Assembly: GCA_027886185.1 (NCBI GenBank)
Contig: WOAB01000110.1
Location: 496,001-560,000, forward strand
DNA from: Rheum nobile
Lineage: Eukaryota; Streptophyta; Magnoliopsida; Caryophyllales; Polygonaceae
Direction: 5' to 3'
Length of the DNA stretch: 64,000 nt
A program made the position numbers and the translations under genes. A model generated the notes under the pieces. It searched no databases. It worked only from the letters and a program-made list of their open reading frames with translations, and was not told where the DNA came from. Shown piece by piece: positions 24,056 through 36,349 of this stretch (the stretch's first letter is position 1; every line of letters begins with the position of its first letter).

Positions 24056-24755
24056 CTTTTACATGTCATCATCTGACACTAAGCGAGGATTTACTCCTTA
24101 CAAAAACACAAATGCAGAACAACATTTACATTGGACCCCGTCGTCCGCAAATGGACCCAGTCGTCCGCAAATGGATCCTGTCATCCGCATATAGCGCTTA
24201 CATTACACGATCGATCGGATTACGGGGAGATGACAACACAGGCACGTCGGCACACCGCCTGCCTTATACAAAACATAAGGTGCAACACCTTATTACATTC
24301 ACGCAATTAAACATAAGGAACAAACACCTTATTATATATTGCTTACCTCCCTGGCATAATGTCATGACTAACACATACACAAACACATCGCAGGCCTGCT
24401 CTACATACATACACATGGTGAAACCCCACTCGACGGAGCACACGGGTGAAGCCGACATACACGACATACTAAACGTCGTCGACAACTTCCTCGAAAGTTC
24501 GACGAACATGTACGAAACAAACTAGCATGCAATTCTACATGTAAAAACGCATTTGCAGCAAAATAAAAAGCATTTTTATAAATACGCGACCCGCGATGGC
24601 GGACGGGTTGCCAAACCACATTGTCTGCCTACACATCTATAGGACTTCATCAAACAGAAATATTCTGCGACCCGCGATGGTGGACGGGTCGCCAAAACAT
24701 ACATTATCCAAAGGCACCAAATTTCTAAACCCACACACAAGTGGGACAAACAAAG

Positions 24756-26685
24756 TCAAGCATCGGGAACAACAACGTTACCTTCGGCAGGGGCTGGCTC
24801 CAATGGGGCTATCTCGTCGGTCGGCTTAGCATCGCCAGAATGAGCTTCGTCCTCATCGGCACCTTCATCCACAGCCTCTTCTCCGACGCCGGCTAAGCAG
24901 AACAACTCCTGACCAGGATCGCCCTTTGGAAACATGGAGTCCAAAGTCTCCTTCTCCGCCTTCAGGTCCTAGAGCTCATGCTTGCCCTCGTTGAACTCTT
25001 CAATCATCTCGATACGCGATTTCACCGCATAGAAGGCCCCAACGTTGCCAGCAATCTGACCGTCGGCAATCCGAGCCCGCTTCACTTCCTCCTCAATGCC
25101 TGCCCTGCACTCTTCAAACTCCCTCTGACATGTGACCAGCTCCCCTTGACATCTCTTCAGCTCCCTGGTGAGACGACGCTCAGTCTCACGACAGCGACTC
25201 TTTGCTCCCTCCAGCTTGGTCCTTAAAGAGGCAAGGTCGGACTCTGACCTAGCAGCCCTGTCCTCAGCCTTGACAAGCATCGCCTGGACACTGGAGTAAG
25301 CTCCCAAGAAGTATTGAAAAGCCTGACAAAAAGGCATACGACAACACAAATACACGAATCAGAAAACAGTCGAACAAAAGAAATACAAAAACGCACAAAA
25401 CAAAGGGCAACACACCCTCCATGCGGAACTGCCCGCTTCACCAATGCAGTCCAAAGGGGAGACGTCCTTAACTTCCGACTTCAAAGTCGGGTCTTGAGCG
25501 CGAAAAAGATCAACGATCGACGGCCCTACGGCACCGATCTTGCCGACCCCTTCGGCGGTCGCGCCTTTCTTCTTAGGGACGTCCTCCGCCTTGACATCAT
25601 CAGGACGAGCGCTCGCTTTCCTCTTAGAGCCAGCTTTAACCGTAGTCGTCAGGTCAATCAGAGCCGGTTTGCTCGACGCCGCCTTGGCTGCTGCTTTCCT
25701 TTGCTCAATCAAGCTTTTTCCCGATGCCACCCTCATGCGAGCACTCGACCGACCACCAGGGGAACCTGACACGACAAGACAACAAAAAAGGAGAAATCCT
25801 AAAAGTACACGACAAAGTGAAAAACAATAAAAAGACTCCTAAAGCCGAAAGTCTACCTTTCGCACGAGATGAAGAAACATTCGACATATCTTCTTGTGAG
25901 GCAGGAGTCGTCGCCAGCAAGTTGACGTTCACAAATTTCCTTTCAGACGCGGGAATCTCAAGCACAATCTTTGACAAGCCCTCTGATCGGCTACTCACTT
26001 CTAGATCCTCTGGTTCGGGGACTACAAAAAAGAAAAGTTAAAGCAAGAGTTAAGACACACAAATACACGAAAGAAAAGACAAGTACATACTATCGACTCG
26101 CCACTCCGTCAACAAAAACGGACATTCTCCCTCCTTCTCCAGAGAAGAGCGTTCGACGAAAAAGAACTTCGACCCCCATCCGCGGTCGTTAACATCAGGG
26201 CTCTGCACCAAGGGCTTCCGACCAGGTCGGACACGCAACTGAACGCGACAAGAACTCTTCGATCCTATGAAGTAGTTGTACCACAGGGCGTCGAAGTCAA
26301 AATCAGCCCCAGTTTGAACATTCACAAGGTCTAAAACCCTAAGTACTCTCCACGCCTGAGGCATTACTTGACATGGCGCCAACGCCAACATAGCTAAGAA
26401 GTCCCTGACAAGGGGGAAAAAAGGAAACATATGCCCTATTCTAAACGGGTAAGAGTAGAAGCAAACCCATCCCTCATAGCGAGCATCGGCCCTCTCGTCT
26501 GGGTGAGGCAGCCTGGCAACCGTCTCCGACGGAAAACCTCCGACTTGGAGCACCTGATCCAGTTCCGCCTGGGACATAGTGCTAACCAACGCATCCGACT
26601 CCTTCAAAATAAAACGAGGAGGAGCTTCGCCTTCACGAGAATCGGAGAGAGTCTTCGACGACTCAGAAGCCTCAAGAGAAACCAT
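24756..26685 (-). pseudogene. Antisense spliced gene of the Tat element (putative gypsy-type 'Transposase_28'-like protein)
   Basis: On the minus strand, exons 26685-26091, 26021-25857, 25765-25416 and 25322 onward join in frame at GT-AG sites. Exon 1 has the plant 'putative gypsy type transposon' block (PHPDERADARYEGWVCFY ... FPLVRDFLA). The middle exons are Ser/Ala/Lys-rich. The last exon is a long charged coiled coil (TKLEGAKSRCRETERR) ending at TAG 24969-24971, after which the frame continues acidic to 24756. Antisense genes between pol and the 3' LTR are known from Tat relatives such as Grande and Retand, and their role is unknown. The TAG at 24969 probably truncates the protein in this copy. 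Confidence 0.75.
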
Positions 26686-26979
26686 TTCGAGAATGGGAAA
26701 AGAGGAGAATCGAAGAGCTACGACTAAGAGAAATCAGAAAGCCATGGCAAGAGAAACCAAGAGGCTTACCAGAAACTTGCAAAGGAAGATGATGAAGAGT
26801 AATCGATTCCTTCTGCTACGAATTTATGGAGGGAAGTGAAGGCCTATAGAGGCGTCGCATCATGCCTCGATCATGCGCCACGTAGCCCTGAGAAAACGCG
26901 CCAAATCGGAAGGTGGAGATCGCGTCTAGAGAAGTTGCCACGGATTCCGATCAACTTGCCTAAACCGTAAGCCCATAGC

Positions 26980-26992
26980 AACTTGGGGCTAT
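26980..26992 (+). other. Polypurine-tract region of the Tat element
   Basis: acttggggctat lies immediately before the 3' LTR, in the position where plus-strand DNA synthesis would be primed. Confidence 0.6.
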
Positions 26993-27660
26993 TGTTGGGC
27001 CTGGATTCTCCAGAGAAGATGGGTCAAATCGGTCGAGCCCAAGCCCATTGCCAATCGGAAGATCGAAGAAGAAAACCCAGAGGATCCGACGAGACGTCTC
27101 TGGTCGAATACCTTCCGACAGCGAGGATCTCGCCAAGCATTAAATGCTAGATCACGCAACGGCCACTGCCTTCAAACCACCATAAACGCAGAGATTTAAT
27201 GGCGCAATCTTCACCATCACTCCGAGCATTGAAGATGGAATATTCGGTCGAAGCATAAACGGTCACAAGAGTAAAAGACTTACCATATTGGGACGACGAG
27301 GAAGATAAGACACAACACGCACGATTACACAAGAACACACAAGCATTCTTACTCAAAAAACACACCAGAATAGCACTCTCGCTCTCCATCTAGCTTTCTA
27401 ACGGCTGCCTATGCCTGACCCCTGCAGGTCGCCACGCACAAGTCATCGGTCGAGTCCCACTCGATCTCTGGTTTTATCACGATAAGTTGTATCACGATTC
27501 AGTCTGATTAAACACGACATCTAATAAAACCATCACGCTATTACATATTTATTCTTTGTTTATCTATTGCTTGCTTGGTTTGGATTGTTTTTTATCATTC
27601 GATCGACTAGTTACCCCGTCTAAGGCGATTTAGGTCGTCCGATCTTTTTGCCCCAAAACA
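26993..27660 (+). repeat. 3' LTR of the Tat element
   Basis: 668 bp, same termini as the 5' LTR. The differences seen by eye are mostly C/T or G/A transitions. Confidence 0.95.
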
Positions 27661-27665
27661 CCCCC

Positions 27666-30379
27666 TGAATTATGCTAGGTATATGGATCAAGTATAACAA
27701 TTTGAGAAAGTTTTTTAGAAACCGAATTGTATCGCTGAATCACGAAAAACAATGAGAGTTGGAAAATGAAGGATGGTTTTATATAGAACAACAACTACGA
27801 AAAAAATGTGGAAGTTGACACATACAAATAATGGGGTAGAGGTGTGGCATCATGGGTAGTGTTTGTGGTGAAAGACAAAAGCTTGGCCTATCCACTACCT
27901 CAATTCATTCACATACTCAGCTATATAGTCCTTAATTAAATTGATTGCATACATGTGTTGTATACCGAAAGAAACATTGGCTTTAGTCAAAATATGAGCA
28001 ATGTCTTCATAACTTAGAGGTTGTCCTATCCATATAGATGATGAATCACACTGCACAACCTGTGTATCTATAACCTCATAATAGGTAACGTCAATGGTAC
28101 TGTTGAAGATACGATAGAAGGCAGTTGAAACACTAATAGTATAATCACCACAACAAACATGGTGCCTTGACTTGAATATAAGAGGAGGTAACATAATTTG
28201 ATTGCACTTCAAAAATAATATATCTTGATATTGAGATGTGTCAAAAATACAGAAAAACAGTAAAATAATAAATTTTCAGCAATGGAACAGTCAATACCTA
28301 AGATCTAACTAACTAATAATGTTGTCAATACCTAATATCTATTACACAAACTTTAAAATAGGAATTGCATATTCTATATGTATTTTTAAAGTTGTCATGG
28401 CAAAGGCATTGTAATTTCGATTCATATTCCTATATTGTTTGAAACATACAACACGTTAGGAAAAACATAATGATCAGTTAATTAAGTCTATCCTTTCTAA
28501 TTTACTGATATTTGAATTTGACTTCAACCAGTCCTTGTCAAAGCTAGTAATTGTTGTTACCCTTTCTTTGTAAATAGCAACATCGCTGCAGATCCAGAGA
28601 AAATTATGAACATATATAGTTGTAGACTTGTAGTTTGTATGTGAGATGCCATTCATTCAAGAGAAATAATTGAATATGCAAAAATGATTTAGGCATGATA
28701 GAAAGTGCAAATGAAAAATGAGCAAACATGTATTCTTCATTAAGTCGGGATACTTTCAAGTTTCTGTACCACCACATTTCCGGTTTGTAAACCAATTAAC
28801 TATGGGAGATTTGTTCAAAACATTACCAATCTAGTACTATAAAAATTCCAGCTAAAACTTATTCCAATTGGAATAGTGGAATAACAAAGTTAAAATTAAA
28901 CATTATATGATCTTTTCATAAGAATCCATATAAAAAACCCAAAGCATAAAAAAGAATTCATGACAGAAGACTAGAAGTATATTAATAATGTAAGTCTAAA
29001 AACAAAGGTTATGCATCATCATACAAAGCTTTCAAAAGATAAAAGGCTATTTCCACATGAAGAATTCCATCTATTATCCTGACATGACCAATATACTTAC
29101 AGTCCAAGTAAATATGAATATAGATGGAACGTATGCATCCTTGACCAATCTTATTAAGACATGAATAAACATGATATATTTGAAAATATATAGTTGATAG
29201 CATAAGATGGCAAGTTCAGCGTAAACTCAAACATGCTAGTAATCAACAAAATGATCACCTAATTGCATTATCATACAAAGTCTAAAGCTACAATACCATT
29301 AGAATTCCCAGCTAAGCTACAACTAAACTAACAACCTAACTAACAAAAAAGCTAAGAAGATAACCGAAATTTCTCTTTCAACTAAAGCAATTGAACCAAA
29401 ATCATTCAGGCACCAGCAACTAACCTCTATAAGAATCATGTTGACAACAAAACAGGTTGACAAGAACTAAGTAGATGGAACCAGTTAGCTTGAATGATTC
29501 TGGTTCCTGAATGATTTTTATAGAGGTTATATATTGATAGCAAAATAGGTTGACATCAAAATAGGTTTACATGAACTAAGTAGATGGAATCAGATAGCTT
29601 GAAGTTCTCATTCTTATAGGTTGACAAGAACTAAATAGATGGAACCAATTAGCTTGCAAAGCCATTTTTTAAAAACAAATAGATGGAATTACATGAACCA
29701 GTTAGCTTGCAAAGAATCATGTTGACAACAAAACAGGTTGACATGAACAGAGTTACTCTTCCAGGCAAGTTGACAGTGAGAAACTAACCTGAATTGAACT
29801 TGTAACCGTGGAGGATCGGTGCTCAGAGGACAGATCTATGCAAAAGAGAGTCAACAAAAACATCAACTTAGTTGAATAGTGAAGGAAATAGGCAAAAACA
29901 CACATGTACAAATTAAATAGAACAACCACATCAATAAAAAAAATGGTTCCATCTACGACTATCCCTCAAAAACACACAATCAGTAGACATAGAAATGTTG
30001 AACACACAAATTTATGGCCATGGAGAGAAGTCACCGAATTTGTGGCCCCTAGAGAGAGAATTCCCAGCCTAGAGAAAGAACTCACCGAATTTGTGCAGAT
30101 ATTTAACCGAACAACAGGGGAAGAAAAATCGAAGAAAGAAAATAGTGTTGGTTAATTTACAGATTTCAAACATGGCTATCGAATCGGTTTTGAGAAGTGA
30201 GATAAAAGATGGAGAAGTGGGAGATGTGGGGTAGAAGATGGAGAAGTGGGATTGAATCAGTTTTTGGGGTTTTGTTCTCACGTGCTTAATTGATTATTAT
30301 TTTGCAATTTTTAATGTAAAATTTAAGGAACATGTGTCAATTTGTGCATATATCTAACCGAACAGCAGATTTTCTATAC
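27666..30379. other. Remnant of the locus split by the Tat insertion; no clear gene
   Basis: The sequence continues the upstream side of the RPA-like gene (minus strand). A 105-codon minus-strand frame at 27895-28212 is unlike anything recognised. At 29420-29750 a motif close to aactaagtagatggaaccag recurs four or five times with gaps. A 28-bp direct repeat (tttgtgca.atat.taaccg type) occurs at about 30090 and 30339. Confidence 0.35.
27895..28212 (-). CDS. Unrecognised 105-aa frame
   Basis: The frame starts MKCNQIMLPP and ends EYVNELR before TAG. Composition is protein-like, with mixed polar and hydrophobic residues and several Cys and His, but no family is recognised. It is on the same strand as the RPA-like fragment and, ignoring the inserted Tat element, about 0.25-0.4 kb upstream of it. 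It could be a further exon of a captured gene or simply chance. Confidence 0.2.
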   Translation of the reverse strand: MKCNQIMLPPLIFKSRHHVCCGDYTISVSTAFYRIFNSTIDVTYYEVIDTQVVQCDSSSIWIGQPLSYEDIAHILTKANVSFGIQHMYAINLIKDYIAEYVNELR

Positions 30380-30390
30380 ATATTTGGTTT

Positions 30391-30748
30391 CTCTCTCTTT
30401 TTTTTTTGGTAAGGGAAAGACCGAGCCTTCCACATTCATAAAAAAAAAGTTTAACGAACAACAGAACTAGAAAAAGAAAGACCACCACGATCATCTAACA
30501 TCAAATTCCTAATTCCGGGTGGTTGAGTACAAAAAGCATGAAAACCAAGATCAATAGGAAAGGCAATGTTTGCAAGAGCATCCGCAACACGATTGCCTTC
30601 TCGGAAAATATGAGCAACACTAACGAGCCAGTCTCGTTTAAGGTAGCCTTGGCATCGTAATACCAGGCTGAAGAAGGGGTGAGTGGGTTCATCACCCTTC
30701 TTGAGCAAATTTACCGCCACTTTCGAATCGATCTCAATATTAGGGTGG
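30391..30748 (-). mobile_element. 5'-truncated LINE with RNase H-like C-terminus
   Basis: On the minus strand the frame from about 30745 to 30451 encodes the end of an RNase H-like domain as found at the C-terminus of plant LINE reverse transcriptases (IDSKVAVNLL, then HIFREGNRVADALAN, ending at a stop). The 3' tail ends ccttacc followed by an A-run (T-run at 30398-30408 on +). Direct repeats atatttggttt at 30380-30390 and 30749-30759 are the TSD. A short 3'-end fragment, poly(A) and TSD are typical of 5'-truncated LINE insertions. Confidence 0.85.
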
Positions 30749-30879
30749 ATATTTGGTTTATCTCTTATAATGCATTAGGGTGGATTTCCACAATAAAATG
30801 TCTTAACTTAAAAGAACCGTAAAAGCATAAATAGATTCAAACCACATTGCTCCAAAAATAACACACCTGAATAGAGTTA

Positions 30880-31215
30880 GAGCTCGTTTGGTATCGATAT
30901 CAAAGATATGAGATATCGGGTATGGATATCGGTATAATATCAAGATATGAGTATGAGTGATATCAAGGTATCAGATATGAGTATGAGTATGATTGATATA
31001 CCGATTTTTGGGAGATATCAAAATAACACTTCAATATCACTCTGATATCACTGATATCGATATCTACCTATATCAAACAACATATATCAGTTTGATATCG
31101 ATATCAGGATATACCAAACACGGATATGGGTATGACTGATATCTCATATCCATACCCGATATCCTGATATCTCATATCCATACACGATATCCTGATATCA
31201 ATATCAAACGGGCCC
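30880..31215. mobile_element. Tourist-like MITE rich in gatatc palindromes
   Basis: The flanks are TTA (30877-30879 and 31216-31218). TIRs begin gagctcgtttggtatcgata on the left and gggcccgtttgatattgata on the inverted right end. The interior is an almost continuous series of gatatc and tatgagtatg motifs and would fold into a long hairpin. TTA plus G-rich TIRs fits PIF/Harbinger derivatives. Confidence 0.75.
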
Positions 31216-31334
31216 TTAAGTTGTATCACAGAATAAACATAAATTTGATTTAACCCAACAAGTATGAAGTTACCAACTCGGCTTTTTTGACTTCTGAGTC
31301 TCAATAAAAGACATTAGACTGTTATAATAAGAAC

Positions 31335-31510
31335 GGTTTTTCTAGTATGTGTCCATGGGCACATGCTAACAAACTTAAATGGAAAATTTATCTTTAAAAT
31401 ATTTCCTAATAGAGAATTGATAAACCCTTAGCAAACAAGATTAAACTAATGGCTAACCAAATAATTGCTAAAAAAAGAGTTCTTAGAGTGTGTCCATGGG
31501 CACACTCTAA
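31335..31510. mobile_element. MITE with tgtgtccatgggcaca end palindromes, copy 1
   Basis: Each end carries a 16-bp palindrome-like block (atgtgtccatgggcacat on the left, gtgtgtccatgggcacac on the right). The interior matches, in inverted orientation, the copy at 49541-49722, including ggtttttctag, gataaaccctta and taaactaatg. Confidence 0.7.
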
Positions 31511-32915
31511 TTATGTGCGCTAATCAAAATGATATCAGTCGATTATCACCAAAAGGGTAAAAAAAAAGTACGTGATCCACTAATTCACTCAATTATATAC
31601 CACATCAATTTAATACCCTAATACCGACATGGAACGTAATTTAATTTGGAGGACCCTACATTCCAAATGTGGTCAAGTTTTCACACGTACAAAACAACTA
31701 ACTTTATATTAGTGAGATACATCGATTATTTTTCCAAATCAAATCTAGTTAAATCAGATTTGACATGTATTATAAATCACTTTAGCACAAACTCCTGTTT
31801 GGCTTTGCATCCAAAAAAAAAAACAATTGGTAGAAGTTAAAACGATTTGAGACAAAAGTAACATGACCTCAATCTATGTGAATTTATCTAAATAATGTGT
31901 ACATTCAGGTAAGTCATACTGTTACATAAGTGAACCAAGTCCGAGGGATTGTCACAACGGGAAAGAGAATACAAACCCTTTACCTTATGGTAGGTGCAAT
32001 ATTGTTAAAATCGGGATTTCGAGATTGGATTGAAAGTTGCTTTGTGAATCAAACCGTAAAATTAAATCGTAAAATCGTAATATTTTACAAAATAACTAAA
32101 TATAGTATAAATCAACCTAATAAACAGTAAACGTTTTATATTTAAAGTGAAAACATAAAAAATATAATATATCAGTGATCTTTTGATATAATTTTTTTGT
32201 ATGTTTTCCACATATATAAGGTGATTCACCAATCTAATCATATTATAATAGATAAACGAAAAAATTGCATATATATATTTATATTTTAAAGTATATATTT
32301 TCATCTCATAACGAAATAGTGCCATTATAACAAACATATATTAGGATAATAAAAATCGTTGAACGAATCGTATGCAAGACCGGGACTGTACACACATCCT
32401 ATTGATTTTATATTGAAAATATTAAGATCTTACTTTTAATAAGATTAATCTACCTAGAATCGGAATAGTTATACCATTTTTATATCGTAGAATCGCTACA
32501 ATCCTAAAAATTAAATCAAGATTTTAACAACAATGGGTACGTGACTGATGTCGGTCATCTTTACTAAGATTTATTAAAATTTGACAAATTCTTTATACTT
32601 GTAACACTTTTTAACAAGGAAATTGTATTAGATAATGAAAACGAAATACGTCTAAAAGGAAAAGGGGAAATAGTGGGTGCAAATCTAGCAAGCATTTTTG
32701 GAATCTCAACTTAAGGAAGGCAAAGTTGTTGAAACAAGCCATCTAAGTCTACTTTTGCTTCATCTTTCCCTTTCAATTCATTTGGAGTGCGTTTCCAACC
32801 CCATCACTAGCTAGCTACTACGTTTTCATAAACACAATAAACCAACCAACTAACAACCAACTCTATCCCATTGTCCATATTTATGATCGAATATTACATC
32901 CAACAAAATTAAAGT
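31511..32915. other. AT-rich intergenic sequence
   Basis: No gene or clear element was recognised. There are only short, low-complexity frames. Confidence 0.4.
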
Positions 32916-33094
32916 ATTTCATCTATATTGTTAATTTCATGTGATCTATCTAATATGTCACACTTCTTGTAGCTTTCATGGACTTTGAAGTTAAACTAAC
33001 GTAGGAGTATATAACAAATGAGTCATTCAATAAAGTAAATTATCCTGATATAGCATATTAGATAGATCACATGAACTTAACAATATAGATGAAA
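32916..33094. repeat. Inverted repeat with about 41-bp arms
   Basis: The left arm at 32916-32957 (tttcatctatattgttaa ...) is an almost perfect reverse complement of the right arm at 33054-33094. The spacer is 96 bp. It is probably a small MITE directly adjoining the next element. Confidence 0.7.
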
Positions 33095-33097
33095 CAC

Positions 33098-33434
33098 CGG
33101 ACCGAAACCGAACCGACAATATTCGGTTCAGTTTTGGTTTGGTTAAAATCAAATATTTTTAAAAATAAAAACAAAATTCTATATTTCTAGGTAAATTAGT
33201 TAACCCTTATTCTATTCGGTCTAACTTGATTCGGTTCTGCCAAAATTCAGTTTGGTCTAATTCGGTTTGGTTCATTAAGACTCATTTTAGTAATCTAAAC
33301 TAAACTATTTTTTACATGTTCGGTTATTTTGGTTTATAACCGAACTTAACCGGGAAAAAAAAAAGAAATGAACCCGAACCGAATATATACAATTCGGTTT
33401 TCGTTCCCTGATATTCAATTTCGGTTTTGGACCG
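33098..33434. mobile_element. MITE-like element with cggaccgaaaccgaa termini
   Basis: The left end ccggaccgaaaccgaacc and inverted right end cggtccaaaaccgaaa are TIR-like. The interior has many cggtt/aaccg motifs. The flanks gatgaaaca and gatgaacaa are similar, possibly an 8-bp hAT-type TSD. Confidence 0.5.
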
Positions 33435-33971
33435 ATGAACAACTTTAGAATAGTTTTACATAATATATTTCTAGAAAAATGAGATTGAAATTAGGTAAAA
33501 TACTTGTTGAATTAGGCGTGTGTGTAGTTGATGATGCACATACCCTTTGCCCCCCATGAAGACACATGATTCCCACTTGGGAAGTTGATCATCTGCAACT
33601 GGAGTTGGTGTCATCAAAAGTCTAAATTTTATTTTATATTTCCAAGAAATCTTAGCTTATAGTAATAACTTACTATATTTACCGTCGAAAGTAAAAACAA
33701 ATAAGCCTTGGTCCGTACCATAAACTAATATTGTCATGTTTGTCTTTTTGTTCCCATATACATGGTCCACCTCGGATTCCCTCAAAATTTTATAATTGTG
33801 ACCATTTTAACTACTTTGGGATAGTTTATCCTTATGATCTATCAAGTTCATTGAATCCATTATCCATTAAAACTCAAATCATTCCTCTCACTATCGCACT
33901 CTAATAATCTCATATTGTATGAAACTTTAAGGGTGATACCACACGCACACAGAAAAAAAAAAACTTGGCGC

Positions 33972-34371
33972 TATAGCTGTCAAAATTTGACCCGATCCGA
34001 TCCGCGTTTTCTGGGTTGAAACCCGTCTCGAAAAGTATTGGGTCAAAAGTGACCTGATCCATACGACCCGAAAATTTCTGGATTGGGTCAATACAAATAT
34101 GTTTATATTTAATATATTAAATATTATGATATATTTTATTATTAAAATATTATATAATAATATTTTTTGATTTATTATTTTTTGTTTTAATTAAAATATT
34201 ATTTTAATATTCATTTTATTAAATTTTGATAAGGCGCTCTCGACCCGCTGGGTCGACCCGAACCCGTACCTGACCCGTAACGACACGACCCACAATCGAC
34301 TCGCAAATTTTGACACGTAATCGACCTGACCCGATACGCTTAAACCCGACCCCGACCCGTTTGACACCTCT
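33972..34371. mobile_element. MITE with 9-bp TSD acttggcgc
   Basis: acttggcgc flanks both sides (33963-33971 and 34372-34380). TIRs resemble gctgtcaaaatttgacccg on the left and ggtgtcaaacgggtcggg on the inverted right. A 9-bp TSD suggests a Mutator-type derivative, although hAT is possible. Confidence 0.75.
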
Positions 34372-34926
34372 ACTTGGCGCACATCACATATAAAAGATGT
34401 ATTTTGTCATACTTGCAAAATCTGTCATTGCTCACCAGAAATACCATTTTAATGACTAAGGGCATCTTTAATGGAGTCCCCATAGGATGGGTCTTATAGG
34501 GGTTTTTTGAGAGAATTATTTGCTATAAGACCCATGGTGTATTGGGGGCTTTTATTGGAGTCTTTTAGATGAGTCTTTTAGATTTAGTTTAAATTACAAT
34601 TATATCCTTTTATTTATATTAAATTACCAATATATCATTTATTATATTATTATACCCCTTATTATATATTAATGTAATTTTTTTTTAAATCATACATTAA
34701 ATTTATTAATGATATTTTGTTTTAATTATTTAATTATATTATTTATTTAAAATTAAGACAGACAAACATACATTGATAGGCAAACAACAAAAGTGATGCA
34801 TAAATTTAAGAAAATAAAACAACATGCGAAAACAACATGAACTAAACCAAATGACGAAATTTAACGACAAACATCACAGGATACACGACTTAATAATTAA
34901 AAACAACACATAAACAACGAAACAAT

Positions 34927-36276
34927 CTAATTGTTGCCATAAAGGTCCCAAATGTGTTTCTTCAAATCTTCTTTCAGCCTGTGATGTATTGTTCTATTCC
35001 GCATTTGAGCCCTCCTTGTAATAACTGGATTGTTCATAATCTCCGGTCTATCATTGCTCCAATCCTGGTTATCCACCGATGTATTCTCTCCACTTACTCC
35101 TTCACCGAATTGTGGGATTTTGTATTCATGATGGGTGTAAGAATCTCGTTCATCTTCTACGATCATATTATGTAGAATGATACAAGCCCTCATTATCCTT
35201 CCAAGCTTTCCAAAATCCCAAGAGAGTGTTGGTTGACGAACTATTGCAAAACAAGATTGCAACACTCCAAACACCCTCTCCACATCTTTACGAACGGACT
35301 CTTGGTGTTGGGCAAACAACTTGGCTTCATCGCCTTGGGGGAGGCGAATTGATTGAACAAATGTCGCCCAAGGCGGGTAGATGCCATCAGCGAGATAATA
35401 TCCCATCTTATACTGAGTCCCATTAACCGTGAAATTCACATTTGGAGCTCTACCATTCAAAACTTCATCAAAAACATGAGATCGCTCAAGAACATTAATA
35501 TCATTAGCCGTACCTGGTACACCGAAAAATGCATGCCAAAACCACAGATCGTATGATGCAACAACCTCTAAAATGATTGTTGGATGACCATGATCTCCAC
35601 GGGCATATTGTCCTTTCCATGCAGTTGGACAATTTTTCCGCCCCCAATGCATACAATCGATGCTACCTAGCATCCCAGGAAATCCACGAGACTCACCCAC
35701 ACTTAGTAGGCGTTGTATGTCTGCTGCGGTTGGCCGCCTGAGATACTCATCACCAAAAAAGGTAATTATTCCATCAACAAAATGCTCTAAGCAATGCCTT
35801 GCAGTTCCTTCAGAAATACGAATATACTCATCACAAGCATCACCAACAGTTCCATATGCCAACATACGTATGGCACTAGTACATTTTTGTAATACAGATA
35901 TACTAGGCCTACCTCTTGCATCTGGCCTTTGTTCAAAGTACTCCATTCCATTCCCTAGTGTTTCCACAATGCGCTTGAAAACTTCCTTGCTCATTCTGAA
36001 CCTACGTCGGAAGAAATCATCTGGATAAGTTGGTTGATCAGAGAAATAATCTATGTAAAGTCGCTCATAGCCTTCTTCCCTATTTCTCTCAATATACTTT
36101 CGACGACGTCGAGCACGTCCTGGTTTTGCATTGTTTCTGCGGTGTCGAGCATGCTCTTGAAGTGCATCACACGCATCAAGCGCTTCTTGTGTAATTCTTT
36201 CATATTCACCATCTTCAGAGCTATCGCTAGAAAGTAAAGGGTTTGAGTTTGAGGAGTTTGAGGATGAACTATACAT
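34927..36276 (-). CDS. PIF/Harbinger transposase (DDE_Tnp_4 type), intact frame
   Basis: The uninterrupted frame of 449 codons begins at ATG 36276. The open frame extends 17 codons further upstream, but only to a GTG, and a TATA-like tatataag lies just upstream near 36330. An acidic, Ser-rich N-terminus is followed by an Arg-rich segment (ARRRRKY), a helix-turn-helix-like region (RMSKEVFKRIVETLG) and the DDE nuclease core. The catalytic residues appear in GSIDCMHW (D about 207), GTANDINVL (D about 259) and RKDVERVFGVL (E about 333). It would cut and paste this element and related Tourist MITEs. It needs a Myb-like partner not found here, so activity would depend on one in trans. No stop or shift was seen. 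Confidence 0.93.
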   Translation of the reverse strand: MYSSSSNSSNSNPLLSSDSSEDGEYERITQEALDACDALQEHARHRRNNAKPGRARRRRKYIERNREEGYERLYIDYFSDQPTYPDDFFRRRFRMSKEVFKRIVETLGNGMEYFEQRPDARGRPSISVLQKCTSAIRMLAYGTVGDACDEYIRISEGTARHCLEHFVDGIITFFGDEYLRRPTAADIQRLLSVGESRGFPGMLGSIDCMHWGRKNCPTAWKGQYARGDHGHPTIILEVVASYDLWFWHAFFGVPGTANDINVLERSHVFDEVLNGRAPNVNFTVNGTQYKMGYYLADGIYPPWATFVQSIRLPQGDEAKLFAQHQESVRKDVERVFGVLQSCFAIVRQPTLSWDFGKLGRIMRACIILHNMIVEDERDSYTHHEYKIPQFGEGVSGENTSVDNQDWSNDRPEIMNNPVITRRAQMRNRTIHHRLKEDLKKHIWDLYGNN

Positions 36277-36349
36277 TTTTAGAGATTTCAAGAAATGAGG
36301 AGTGACTAAACCATTGTAAATCCTCACTTATATAGATCTCTGTAATTCT

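Larger units (their letters stand above)
17521..27660 (+). mobile_element. Complete Ty3/Gypsy LTR retrotransposon, Tat-type, 10.1 kb
   Basis: Two near-identical LTRs (17521-18193 and 26993-27660) bound the element and the flanks share ccccc (17516-17520 and 27661-27665), a 5-bp TSD. The order is LTR, PBS, gag-PR-RT-RNaseH-aRNaseH-IN, a long 3' region with an antisense spliced gene, a purine tract and the LTR. A second RNase H-like domain after the RT-RNase H, plus extra sequence with an antisense frame before the 3' LTR, are hallmarks of the Tat group (Retand/Grande/Ogre relatives). The LTRs differ by about 7 substitutions and one 5-bp indel by eye, which means a recent insertion. The pol frame carries several stops, so this copy is not autonomous. 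Confidence 0.96.
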
